In this document: positions 53,712 through 62,205 of the stretch, piece by piece | Layout of the letters: every line of letters begins with the position of its first letter | Numbering within the stretch: position 1 is the stretch's first letter | Source of the DNA: Paraburkholderia ribeironis | Lineage (GTDB): Bacteria; Pseudomonadota; Gammaproteobacteria; Burkholderiales; Burkholderiaceae | Assembly: GCF_900019265.1 (NCBI RefSeq) | Contig: NZ_CYGX02000038.1 | Location: forward strand, 110,421-174,420 | DNA length: 64,000 bases | Direction: 5' to 3' | The notes under the pieces: model-generated | Told to the model about the DNA's origin: nothing | Database searches by the model: none | The model's input: the letters and a program-made list of their open reading frames with translations, nothing else | Program-made: the position numbers and the translations under genes

Positions 53712-54784
53712 TGCGGGTTTTACATCTGGTCCTTGCCCCACGGTTGTCGGGCGCGGAGGTTCTCGCGAGGGATCTCGCGCTCGATCAACGCGCGGAAGGC
53801 ATGCCGGTCTGCGTCGCGTCGCTGCTGCCCGCGCATGCGGACTTCATGCCGGTGCAGCAGGAGCTGGAAAGCCATGGCGTGCAGTGCTGGTTTCCGCAGC
53901 GGCGCCACCGCGCGGCTCTCAAGCTGTGGAATCTGTTTGTCGCGGTGCGGCGCTTTCGTCCGACCGTGATCTTCGCGCATGCCACCATTCCGTCGTTTTA
54001 CGCGCGTGCGTTGCCGCTGCGCGTGCCGGTCGTGTACGTGATGCATTCGGCCACCAACGATTTCGAGCGGCCCCTGTTCCGGCGCGTCGAACACATCCTG
54101 TCGGGCCGCGCGAGAGTGGTGATAAGCGTGTCGCAGCAAGGCGTGACGGACTATGTGCAGGCGATCGGCCCGCATCCTTCGATGACCGTGGTGCCCAACG
54201 GCGTCGACCTCGCGCGGTTCACGTTCACCGAGGGCACGGGGCGCAACGGCGCCGCTCCGCAGGTCGCGCAGATTGGCCGCTACGCAGCGGTGAAGAATCA
54301 ACTGCTGACGGTGCGCGCTTTCGGCGAAGTGCTCAAGCAAGTGAGCGATGCGCGTCTCGTGCTGTATGGCGTGGTGGAAGATCCCGACTATCAGCGCGCG
54401 GTCATCGCGCTCGCGAAAGAATTGGGCATCGCGGAGCGCGTCGAGGTGGCCGGCCCGCGTTCCGATGTGGCGACGGTGCTGTCGGAGTCGAATGTATTCG
54501 TCATGCCGTCGCAGTCCGAGGCGCACAGCGTGGCTTTTCTCGAGGCGCTGGCCTCGGGTGTGCCGATCGTGGCGAGCAAGATCCCCGCATTTGCGTTTGC
54601 GAACGGTTTTCCAGGCGTTCAGCTAGTCGATACCGACAACGTGCAGAGCTATGCCGATGCGGTTGTCGTCGCGCTCGGTCAGGCGCGCGCGCAACGCTCG
54701 CTGGCGGGCTTGACGCTCACGGATACCGCCGCCCGTTACCGCGCGATCGCGCGCCAGGTGAGTCTTGCGATTGCGGCGCGTTAG
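53711..54784 (+). CDS. Family 4 glycosyltransferase, paralogue of the 23290-24375 enzyme
   Basis: A 357-residue GT-B enzyme: MRVLHLVLAPRLSGAEVLAR, IGRYAAVKNQLLTVRAFGEV and VFVMPSQSEAHSVAFLEALA with EX7E. It matches the enzyme at 23290 block for block, including VVEDPDYQRAV versus VVEDIDYHAAV. The ATG overlaps the flippase stop (TAATG), so the two are coupled. It closes the EPS locus; a hairpin lies just after its stop. Confidence 0.9.
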   Translation: MRVLHLVLAPRLSGAEVLARDLALDQRAEGMPVCVASLLPAHADFMPVQQELESHGVQCWFPQRRHRAALKLWNLFVAVRRFRPTVIFAHATIPSFYARALPLRVPVVYVMHSATNDFERPLFRRVEHILSGRARVVISVSQQGVTDYVQAIGPHPSMTVVPNGVDLARFTFTEGTGRNGAAPQVAQIGRYAAVKNQLLTVRAFGEVLKQVSDARLVLYGVVEDPDYQRAVIALAKELGIAERVEVAGPRSDVATVLSESNVFVMPSQSEAHSVAFLEALASGVPIVASKIPAFAFANGFPGVQLVDTDNVQSYADAVVVALGQARAQRSLAGLTLTDTAARYRAIARQVSLAIAAR

Positions 54785-54787
54785 CGT

Positions 54788-54803
54788 CCAGCGCGTGCGC
54801 TGG
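54788..54803. terminator. Short hairpin after the last EPS gene
   Basis: CCAGCG (54788-54793) and CGCTGG (54798-54803) pair perfectly across CGTG, between the convergent glycosyltransferase (ends 54784) and the gene at 54828. No T tract follows. It may be part of a bidirectional transcription stop. Confidence 0.4.
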
Positions 54804-54827
54804 TAGCCGATGGTCGTCGACCGGCTG

Positions 54828-55886
54828 TCAATGATGGGTCATCAGGTTGCGCGCATCGGACGCCTGTTCGACAGGCGGCGTAACCCGCTGCACTTCGACG
54901 GGCGGCGCGACCTGCTGCAGTTCTGACGCCTGCATCGCGAGCGTCACGAGTCGCTGCGCTTCCTTGCTGCTCGCATCGACCTGCAGCGCGTCGCTGGCGT
55001 TGCGCGAGACGCACGCCCAATGCGCGACATAGCTGCAGCCGCGCGCCAGGCTCAGTAGCGCGTCGCGCTCCTGTTCGCGCGTGCTCAGCGCCGAGCGCAT
55101 GTGCTGCGCGTCGCGGTTGTCCGGCTGGACCGCGATGGCCGCGGCGAGACGCGTCCTGGTTGCCGACAGATTGTTCCGTTGCAGATTCGCACGCGCGGCA
55201 TTCAGATGTCTCGACAGATCCGCGCGCAGTTTATCGGCCGGGTCGGCTGGCACACTGGCGGACGCGCTCATTGCACCGGGCGTTGCCGGCGGCGTGGCGC
55301 GACGCCGCGCCGGCAACGCAGCATTGGTTGAGATAGTCGGTGCGGCAGCGGGCAACGTGCCCAACGGTGAACGCAAGGGCGCCGGGCGCAGCGCGAGCTC
55401 AGCCGACGGCTGCGGCGTTGCAGCCCTGGCCGGCTTTTGCGAAGCGGCCATGGAGGGCTTTGCTTGCTGCATCTGCACCTTGCCGGATACCGCGATCGGT
55501 GTACCGACGCGCACATCGTGGCGATAAATGAAGCCCAGATAGACGGCGGACGTCGCCAGCAGCATGGAAGCGGCCAACGCGATCGGTTGGCGCAGCCGCT
55601 GATAAAGGCTCGGCCGGGCCACGCACTCTTCGATCACCTCGTAGCGATTGACCAGTGCGCGCGACGTCGGCCTCCAGCTCCTGCGCACCGGCCATAGGGT
55701 GGCGGGCATCGCTTGCGGAGCATCGCATGGCGCGTTCAGCGCCGGTGGTCGGATGGCGTGCGCGCCGAACGTGCCGACCGGGCGCGCATGACATGAAGGA
55801 CAAGGCGAAAAGCGGCTCGCAAGCGGCACGCCGCAATGGCGGCAGCGTAGGAAATCCGGCTGGTCGGAACGGGTCTCGCTGTGCAT
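54828..55886 (-). CDS. Membrane protein with N-terminal zinc-ribbon and C-terminal helical repeats, unknown function
   Basis: A 352-residue protein. A zinc-ribbon-like pair CRHCG...CPSCH lies at residues 15-32, a cytoplasmic stretch follows, then a single membrane helix at about 103-122 (AASMLLATSAVYLGFIY). After an Ala/Pro-rich linker, residues 225-335 form helical repeats like TPR (ADLSRHLNAARANLQRNNLS), probably periplasmic. The layout recalls small membrane proteins that couple a cytoplasmic sensor to an envelope part, but no family is recognised. It is convergent with the last EPS gene. Confidence 0.7.
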   Translation of the reverse strand: MHSETRSDQPDFLRCRHCGVPLASRFSPCPSCHARPVGTFGAHAIRPPALNAPCDAPQAMPATLWPVRRSWRPTSRALVNRYEVIEECVARPSLYQRLRQPIALAASMLLATSAVYLGFIYRHDVRVGTPIAVSGKVQMQQAKPSMAASQKPARAATPQPSAELALRPAPLRSPLGTLPAAAPTISTNAALPARRRATPPATPGAMSASASVPADPADKLRADLSRHLNAARANLQRNNLSATRTRLAAAIAVQPDNRDAQHMRSALSTREQERDALLSLARGCSYVAHWACVSRNASDALQVDASSKEAQRLVTLAMQASELQQVAPPVEVQRVTPPVEQASDARNLMTHH

Positions 55887-55967
55887 GGACGTATCGCTAA
55901 CGGGCGTCGGGTGCCGGCGCCACAGTCAAAAAGGGACCGGTACGGCAACGACGCTTGCAAGCGGTGG

Positions 55968-56555
55968 TTACTGCACGACGACGTAACCCCGCGCCTGCAT
56001 GCACGCGCCATACGCGGCCCAATACCGTGTCATGGGTGGCTCGGGTGCCGGCAGCGGTGGCAGCTTCACGCCGGATGCGGCGTTCGCCTCCAGTGAACCG
56101 GCGGCCTGCGGATTCGATGCGCCGAGGTCCGCGCTAGTCGCCGACGCGGCTGTCGTGGCCGTCGTGGCGCTACCCGTCGTGGCCTCGCTCGCCGTTTTCG
56201 CCGGCGCAGCGGCCGTCGCCGCGGTCGCCACCGGCGCGCTGGCGCCCGGCGCGGTCGCGGCGGACGGCATGCTCGCGCTCATCGGTGCGGCCGAGAAGGT
56301 GCTGGACGGCAATGGCGGTCGCGACGGCACACCGGTTGACGAGCTTTTGCTGGCAGGCGGCGTGCGCGGCGGAATCTGCGGTTCGCGCCGGATGTCGACC
56401 TTGGTCTTGTGGCTCGCCTCCGCGAAGCACAACGCGGTATCGACGCCGCGCCGATAGGGGCTTTGACTCTGGATTGGATAGGTGAGCGGCTGCCACGCGA
56501 AGGCGGCAGTGCTAAACACCATCAGCGTCAGTACGGTATATGTTCTAAGTTCCAT
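55968..56555 (-). CDS. Exported low-complexity protein of unknown function
   Basis: A 195-residue protein with a signal peptide (TVLTLMVFSTAAFAW, start MELRTYTVLT at 56555) and a long Ala/Thr/Ser/Pro-rich middle (about 90-165). Conserved-looking ends are YPIQSQSPYRRGVDTALCFA and RYWAAYGACMQARGYVVVQ; the latter is like the C-terminal end of small DUF-type proteins whose Cys pairs with another Cys. Upstream frame to 56612 lacks a signal, so it is excluded. Function unknown. Confidence 0.65.
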   Translation of the reverse strand: MELRTYTVLTLMVFSTAAFAWQPLTYPIQSQSPYRRGVDTALCFAEASHKTKVDIRREPQIPPRTPPASKSSSTGVPSRPPLPSSTFSAAPMSASMPSAATAPGASAPVATAATAAAPAKTASEATTGSATTATTAASATSADLGASNPQAAGSLEANAASGVKLPPLPAPEPPMTRYWAAYGACMQARGYVVVQ

Positions 56556-56845
56556 CGCAGTTGCTCCCGCAGCGATGTTTCGCCGTTTCGTTTCGCATTT
56601 TTCATTGGCCATTGCACTTCGCGGCGTGGTCAGTTGGTTGTCGATTCTGCCGCTGAGCGGCGGGTCGTTGTCGCGAAGGCTGCTTTGGCGAGCGTAACAC
56701 CGCGGATGATCACCACACTACATAGGATAGCGCGCGAAAACGCCATCCTGCAGTCCAATCAGGACACATCGGCGTGAAGCGGCGGGAATGTCGCGAAGGC
56801 CAGGGGGAATCCCTGGGCGCTGTGGCGAAGAGTCTGGAGGCGATG

Positions 56846-57170
56846 ATGAAGGACCGGCAGTACTGCTATCGAGTGATTTTCGCGGCAGCGTCCGTGCTCG
56901 TGCTGGCCACGGCGGTGCCGGTGTCGGCCGTGGCGAGCGAGGACGCCGCGAACGCCAGCGCGCAGACGGCGGGCGAGCGTGCCCAATCAATTCGCGCAGG
57001 CATTCTGCCAGGTCTCGCCCGAGCGCATCGGCGCGTACAAGGAGCAGCTCAGAAAGCGGTTATATGAGGCCAGCGACGGTATGCATGAGGTATTTTTCTC
57101 GCGTATCGATGACCTTAGATCTACTAAGCGTTTCGCCGTGCGTGTGGAGCGCACTCCGCACTGCGGTCCA
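56846..57170 (+). pseudogene. Frameshifted exported small protein
   Basis: The first part has a proper ribosome site (GGAGG at 56836-56840) and a signal peptide: MKDRQYCYRVIFAAASVLVL, then TAVPVSAVASEDAANASAQT. After about 56970 the frame continues as arginine-rich sequence to a stop at 57065-57067, whereas the +1 frame carries a protein-like stretch QFAQAFCQVSPERIGAYKEQ followed by LRKRLYEASD. A single-base change near 56970-56985 would restore one protein. The rest (to about 57170) looks partly decayed. The gene appears broken; the end coordinate is approximate. The original family is not known to me. Confidence 0.6.
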
Positions 57171-57252
57171 GCCAGCGCCCACGGTCTCGTCGGCGTCGCC
57201 GCCGCGGGCGGCTTCCACTCCGGTCACAGCGAGCGCGGCACACCGCCTCGGT

Positions 57253-58611
57253 CTAGTCTTGCGAGCGGGCGCTCGGCAGCGCGACTCCCGGCACCAATTT
57301 GCCCAACGAATTGAGCCTGGCTTTCGCATCGGTGTCGGCGGCCACTAGAGACCAATCGCGCAAGGGCTGCGGTGTAGCCAGCAAAGCGCGGTTATAAAGG
57401 CGCGCGTTCTTGCACCAGACTTCGGCCGAAACGCCTGTCGGATCGACCACCGCGGCAGCGATATCGCGCGTGCCTTCGGCGTCGCTCTTCAGCATGTCTT
57501 TGAGCGTGTTCATGACGGCATGCATAGCTTCGGCACGTTGTTCCTCGGTCACGCGAGCGACGGGAGCTTGCACCGCCGATTGCTTGAGCATCGCGAAAGT
57601 GACGCCAAAATAGGAGTCGAAATCCGTATCAGACATCTTTGCCATCGGCATGTAGCGTGAAATCACCAGACCCGAGTCTTTGAGTCCCCCGCAGTCCGGC
57701 GGCGCGTTGTCCAGCGCTTTCGACATTAGCTCCAGGAGCTTGCTGCGATCCTCCGGTGACAGCCGCAACACGGCATCAGCGAAGAACTGCGCACGCACTT
57801 GCGGGCTAAGAGAAAAGACGCTGGCGTGATTCGGTCCGTTGCCAAGGAGGCGGCTGATATCGGGATCGTCTTTTATGCGTGCGCTCCAGCGTTTGATCTG
57901 GGCTGCCCTGGCCGAATCTGGTGCGATCCCCATTCTTTGCAGCATGGCCGCCTGGATCGCCTGCTCCAGCGGCAGCGGCGATGCGATCGACGACGCGGGG
58001 AGCCCTGTGGCTGCCGATGATGCGCTGGTTGCCGGTGTTGCCCGATTGACCCGATTGGCCGGATTGAGCGGATTGAGCGGATTGGCGAGCGCTGCCTGTT
58101 GTGACGTGTGACCCGGTGACGCGTTACCCGGCTTTATCGCGGATGCTGAGTCGACGGCCATTGGGCCATCGGTCCGACTCGCCGGTTTAACCGTTAGCGC
58201 GGGTCCGAAGGTGATGGTCGTGTTTTGCACAACCCGGTGTGCAACGCCATCCACGACGTACGGCGCGCAGCTCCCCTGCGCGACGGAATCACGCGCTGCA
58301 TTGTCAAGTTCCTGGTTACCGCTGCTTTTGTCGACGATGGCAAGATCGATCCGACCGACGGCGTTGACCACATAAGTGACGTGGACACTGCCGCTTATTC
58401 CCAACTGACGTTGCAGCGCGGTGTAAGGCGGTCGTTTGAAGCGGCAAGGCACGCCGCCTGGCGGAGTGAGCGCGTCGGCAAATGTCGAAGTTTCAGGTTG
58501 GCCGGACGCGTGCGCTGCGTTGTTTGCAACCGGGGCGCATGCCGCAAGGAAGAAAAATGCGCTCACGCATGCAATCGGAAAACCATTGTTAAATCGAATT
58601 AAAGTTTTCAT
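57253..58611 (-). CDS. Lipoprotein with a TonB C-terminal-like domain
   Basis: A 452-residue protein. The signal ends in a lipobox near residue 25 (AFFFLAAC). The TonB_C-like domain (about 58-112) reads ALQRQLGISGSVHVTYVVNA and VDKSSGNQELDNAARDSVAQ. A linker follows with PLNPLNPANRVNRATPA made by 9-bp repeats. The C-terminal 230 residues are alpha-helical-looking and unknown (DCGGLKDSGLVISRYMP, DAEGTRDIAAAVVDPTGVSA). True TonB proteins have an N-terminal membrane anchor and are inner-membrane; this lipoprotein form is different, so the energy-transducer role is unlikely. MKTL at 58611 is chosen because it begins the signal peptide; the frame is open to 58641. Confidence 0.7.
   Translation of the reverse strand: MKTLIRFNNGFPIACVSAFFFLAACAPVANNAAHASGQPETSTFADALTPPGGVPCRFKRPPYTALQRQLGISGSVHVTYVVNAVGRIDLAIVDKSSGNQELDNAARDSVAQGSCAPYVVDGVAHRVVQNTTITFGPALTVKPASRTDGPMAVDSASAIKPGNASPGHTSQQAALANPLNPLNPANRVNRATPATSASSAATGLPASSIASPLPLEQAIQAAMLQRMGIAPDSARAAQIKRWSARIKDDPDISRLLGNGPNHASVFSLSPQVRAQFFADAVLRLSPEDRSKLLELMSKALDNAPPDCGGLKDSGLVISRYMPMAKMSDTDFDSYFGVTFAMLKQSAVQAPVARVTEEQRAEAMHAVMNTLKDMLKSDAEGTRDIAAAVVDPTGVSAEVWCKNARLYNRALLATPQPLRDWSLVAADTDAKARLNSLGKLVPGVALPSARSQD
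58042..58087 (-). repeat. 9-bp repeats in the TonB-like lipoprotein linker
   Basis: GGATTGAGC and close variants are repeated in tandem at 58061-58087 with earlier degenerate copies CCCGATTGA. On the minus strand they encode NPLNPLNPANRVNR. In-frame multiples of three. Confidence 0.75.
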
Positions 58612-59062
58612 TTTTATTTTTCGTAGCGGGTCGTTACTCATCTTAATCTAACACAGCCCGGTCTGATTCGAGAGCGTCGTTTGTGGTGTACGGCGAAGTG
58701 GTGTCATAAGCGCTTACGATGCAGCGGCGCCGCATTGCAATGGTGATGGTTCAGGTCACTGCGCCGCTTTCTCGAATGTCCGTTGCGTGGCAGTCAATGG
58801 ATGGCTGAGAGCGAGAGGCTCGACCGGTTCTTTCGAGTCCGCATGAGCCAAAACTCGTTTGTCGACACCAGCCAGGAGTGGTCACTCGCAAATGCAGTTC
58901 AATTCGTCTGCAGTCCGTAACGACGGTTGAATAAACTTCGCTGCAGCGTTCGATAAAGGACTTCCTGTTACGGCGAGGCGTGTTCAAACGATTCGAGTTC
59001 GCTCGAAAACCGTCGATTGCGGGCCTTCTGGAGAGTGTGCTAGCCAGGCATTGGAACTTTGG
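58612..59062. other. 451-bp gap between the TonB-like gene and the A/T-rich island
   Basis: No reading frame here looks like a gene. Base composition falls at about 58560-58680. The sequence marks the border between the GC-rich backbone and the A/T-richer genes downstream. No terminal inverted repeats or tRNA end were seen that would define an insertion site. Confidence 0.4.
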
Positions 59063-59758
59063 CTACGCTTCAAGTCTTCTTCGATGTATCCTTTTCCTGT
59101 GAATAATAGAAAGCCCTTTTTGATCCTCTGTCGCATCCGACTTGCTTATAAAATCATTGCTGCCATAAATAAGGCCATTGGTTATATCGCGTTTGTGGTT
59201 CAATATTCTTGATGGAAACCCGGGTACGTATTTTTCGTCCTTCAGAAATACGGCGACAAAGTCATTCCAGACATCCTTTGCCTGCAGGCTTGTGTAGGAT
59301 TCCAGCAGCGCAGCGTTGATCGAGTTTCTCTTCGCCCAGGAAACCAGAGCCCTTCCGCTGTCCGGATAAAATCTCCAGCAGTCTACCGGGTGTCGATGGA
59401 ACCAACCGTTTGATGGGACGTTCAAATAAAAAAGGCCTTTTGGCTTCAAAACTCGCATTATTTCCAGGAAGACGAGCCAGAACATTTCTGAGTGCTCAAA
59501 GCAGGAGCTTGACAAGACGATGTCAACTGAGTTGTTTTCAAATGGCAGTTTATATGGGTCTTCCAAAACGATGTCAACGTTCTTGCCTTCAATAAAGTCG
59601 ACGCCGACGTATTCGAAATCAGACGGAATTGTGCTTCTCAGGTTGCCGTTCACGTCTTGCGAGCCTATCTCAATGACTCTTGCTTTCGGTTGTGACGAAA
59701 ATGAGCTTGCATACGCCTCAAAAAAACTCTTGCAATTGCTAACTGCTGTCGGGTGCAT
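59063..59758 (-). CDS. SAM-dependent methyltransferase
   Basis: A 231-residue class I methyltransferase. The SAM-binding motif is VIEIGSQDVNGNLRS near residues 28-42; a second motif is VDIVLSSSCFEHSEMFWLVF, with FLEIMRVLKPKGLFYLNVPS and then a typical NVP-containing end. It resembles Methyltransf_11-type proteins found in glycan loci. The codon usage and base content are more A/T-rich than the upstream genes, suggesting acquisition. It is on the same strand as the flippase and RgpF-like gene, so it may decorate a second polymer. Confidence 0.8.
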   Translation of the reverse strand: MHPTAVSNCKSFFEAYASSFSSQPKARVIEIGSQDVNGNLRSTIPSDFEYVGVDFIEGKNVDIVLEDPYKLPFENNSVDIVLSSSCFEHSEMFWLVFLEIMRVLKPKGLFYLNVPSNGWFHRHPVDCWRFYPDSGRALVSWAKRNSINAALLESYTSLQAKDVWNDFVAVFLKDEKYVPGFPSRILNHKRDITNGLIYGSNDFISKSDATEDQKGLSIIHRKRIHRRRLEA

Positions 59759-59801
59759 TTTTGGCTCTCAATCATATGAAATTTATGCATGAAACGACCG
59801 G

Positions 59802-59846
59802 GCAAAAGGCGGTTGATGACTTCGGCTGATGAGCGCCGCTTTTTGC
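59802..59846. promoter_or_regulatory. Hairpin upstream of the methyltransferase gene
   Basis: GCAAAAGGCGG (59802-59812) pairs with CCGCTTTTTGC (59836-59846) through an 11-bp stem with one mismatch and a 23-base loop. It lies in the 288-bp gap (59759-60046) between the flippase end and the methyltransferase start, both on the minus strand. It may be a terminator or attenuator; the rest of the gap shows no gene. Confidence 0.45.
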
Positions 59847-60046
59847 GCCATGGTATTGAGATATGAGCCTGACATGCGCTTTGCCCTCGTGCGGTATCGG
59901 TCTGAACGCCGCCTGCTGCGGTTTTTTTACCGGCCGGTATTGGCCCATCTCAACATAGGTGGCAAGGGGTGTTCAGACATTGTTGTGGCGGTATCCGCCA
60001 CTTACAATCTCGGGGTTCCGCCGCAGTGGGCGGCGAGCTGGTCACG

Positions 60047-61333
60047 TCATTGTGCCCGTCTGAGCGTCTCGGCCAGGTCTTTCGACTGGCCGCTTGCTAA
60101 CAGCTGTGCGTTGATCTTTGCGGCCTTGAAGCAGGCGATCACGCTCATGAATAGCTCTGTTGCGGCCACCGAGTATGCGGCACCAACGCTGCCCCAAAAG
60201 TAGATCGCCAGCGGCATCTGACAAAGATGGAAAAGCGCCCCAACCACATAGATGCGCTTCAAGACGTTCTGATTACCTGACGCGACGATGCACAACTGCA
60301 CCACCGCCGCGGCGACGCAGATGATGGCTGGCACCAGGATCATCACCTGCAGGATATGGTATGTCTTCGTGAACCCGTCCCCAAAAAAGCGTGTAACAAA
60401 CCACTTGCCCAACACCTGAAAGCCGACAAAGAGGAGTGCGCCCGCAATAGTGAAGACTGCCACGATGCGGCGCAAGACCCGACCAACCGCATGGACATCA
60501 CCGTTCGCATATAACTGGCACATCTTTGGGAAAAAGCTTTGGATCAACGGAACGGATAGCTGGCGAAGCGGCGTCGTCAATTTCTCGGCAGCCACGTAGT
60601 ATCCGACATCGGCGTTGCCTGCTATCGCTCGCAAGAACACGACGTTCGCGTACATATAAACCGACGTTAGTGCCGAACTTACAAAGATGTGATACGCGTC
60701 TTTCATGTCGCGCAAGACGTCGCGTAGCTTGACCGTGCACCCGAACGATACCCGGCGCGTCCGGAATAGCCATGCCGTCAAGACAAGCCCCGCCACTACT
60801 GCCGGCGAGAACTGCAATGCGGCCGCAACAGCCACGTCGGCTGCCGTCCTGACAAAAATGAAAAGCGGAATCAACAGTACTCCGCGGACCAGCAACATCG
60901 ACAGCGCGAGCATCGGCATGCGCTGAATGCCCTGATAAAACCATGTCGGAGTAAGCACGCTTCCCCAGATAATCAGCATGCCGAGCAGCATTGCAACCCG
61001 ATTCGTCCCACTGTCAGGGCCGAGGAATGCGAGAGCGGCCAGTCCCATGCAGCAGATCATGGCGAGCAGCGACTTTGCGCTCATCGTTGTCCAGTAGATC
61101 TTATTCAAGACCTCGGGTTGGTCGGAATGAAGAGCGACCTTGCGAGCACTTGTGAGGTCGAAGCCGAAGTCGACGAAGATCAACAAAATTTGCGCGACAG
61201 TTTGGGCATACCCGACTACACCGAACCCCGCCGGTCCGAGAACGCGCGACAAGTACGGCAAAACCACGACGGGCACCGCATAGTTCAGCAATTGAACAGA
61301 GTAGAGTGAGGCAATTACCTTTCTCGTCGTCAT
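60047..61333 (-). CDS. Second oligosaccharide flippase
   Basis: A 428-residue protein with about 12 membrane helices of the polysaccharide-transport (Wzx/RfbX) type: LNYAVPVVVLPYLSRVLGPA, VDFGFDLTSARKVALHS, and GYYVAAEKLTTPLRQLSVPL. It is not closely similar to the flippase at 52458 by eye. The ATG at 61333 is 11 bp after the stop of the upstream RgpF-like gene; a TTG at 61360 overlapping that gene is an alternative. It may belong to a second glycan pathway with the neighbouring genes. Confidence 0.85.
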   Translation of the reverse strand: MTTRKVIASLYSVQLLNYAVPVVVLPYLSRVLGPAGFGVVGYAQTVAQILLIFVDFGFDLTSARKVALHSDQPEVLNKIYWTTMSAKSLLAMICCMGLAALAFLGPDSGTNRVAMLLGMLIIWGSVLTPTWFYQGIQRMPMLALSMLLVRGVLLIPLFIFVRTAADVAVAAALQFSPAVVAGLVLTAWLFRTRRVSFGCTVKLRDVLRDMKDAYHIFVSSALTSVYMYANVVFLRAIAGNADVGYYVAAEKLTTPLRQLSVPLIQSFFPKMCQLYANGDVHAVGRVLRRIVAVFTIAGALLFVGFQVLGKWFVTRFFGDGFTKTYHILQVMILVPAIICVAAAVVQLCIVASGNQNVLKRIYVVGALFHLCQMPLAIYFWGSVGAAYSVAATELFMSVIACFKAAKINAQLLASGQSKDLAETLRRAQ

Positions 61334-61344
61334 GGCTTGCTTTG

Positions 61345-62205
61345 TTAGACCGCCGCACAACCAAGATTCACCAGCACTCTTTCGACCTTGCTGAGCTGTG
61401 GCTGGACGAGTGCAGTCTCAGCGCCTTCCAGGCGCATGCTAAGAAAAAGCTCTTGCAAGATAGACCGTGCTTTCCTGGCCATCCTCAGGTGGTTATCGAG
61501 CGATAGCGGCTCAGACTTATACCAGGTGTCCGACGAACCAGAGAACAGCCAATGGGAGATATGGGACCGCAGTGACGGCCCAATGCTCGCGGAAAAGAAG
61601 TCATCCTCTCTCGGGCTTTCGTTGATGAAAGAATCCAGTGGCGCGACGTAAATCTGGTTGTTTATACTTTCCAGTGCGTGCTTGTCCATCACAAACAAAT
61701 TCGATCGAACCCAACGGCTAGCCTGCTGACCATAGAGTTCCAAACGCCGCGGTGCTGAGTCGATGAGGCCGACAATCGCATTCGAACCAAGATGCGCTTG
61801 CGCTGCGCGGCTGAACTCACGGAGGTAAATCCTGTTGATGGGGTAGTGAGTGCCCACGGTGTCATTAGCGAAGAGGCATGGAAGATCATCGGCATCGGTG
61901 CGCCGCAAGTCGTCCAGGCCGAACTGATACGCGCCGAACTCCAGTCCGGTATTGTTGTGCCGTAGTACATACGCTGGCACAGCAAGATCCGCAAAGTGCT
62001 GCTTGACCACACGGTCGTCAATCGCCGGATTGTTGACGACCACGCGCAATGTGCGCACGCGTTGTGTATTCATTAACGCCCCCGCAACCTTCGCAATTTT
62101 CGCAAGATACTCTGCGTAATAGATGACTATCACGTAATGGACGGGCATCGCGGTTCCATTTCCACTGGACCAGTCGACTTCGTTGCGACTGATTTCGCTT
62201 CGCAT
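61345..62205 (-). CDS. RgpF-like (rhamnan synthesis protein F-like) protein
   Basis: A 286-residue soluble protein. It has the layout of RgpF-type domains: LRVVVNNPAIDDRVVKQHFA, then YVLRHNNTGLEFGAYQFGLD and PCLFANDTVGTHYPINRIYL, a segment parallel to the ENxGxDFGAYKxGL...NDSVYGP pattern I recall for the family. RgpF proteins take part in polysaccharide synthesis or modification, probably as transferases. The match is by eye and not strong. It is the first gene of a minus-strand set with the flippase; the methyltransferase follows. Confidence 0.55.
   Translation of the reverse strand: MRSEISRNEVDWSSGNGTAMPVHYVIVIYYAEYLAKIAKVAGALMNTQRVRTLRVVVNNPAIDDRVVKQHFADLAVPAYVLRHNNTGLEFGAYQFGLDDLRRTDADDLPCLFANDTVGTHYPINRIYLREFSRAAQAHLGSNAIVGLIDSAPRRLELYGQQASRWVRSNLFVMDKHALESINNQIYVAPLDSFINESPREDDFFSASIGPSLRSHISHWLFSGSSDTWYKSEPLSLDNHLRMARKARSILQELFLSMRLEGAETALVQPQLSKVERVLVNLGCAAV

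Noticed and set aside
59829..60203. Plus-strand frame opposite the flippase end
   Set aside because: It overlaps the minus-strand flippase gene and has no family resemblance or good ribosome site.
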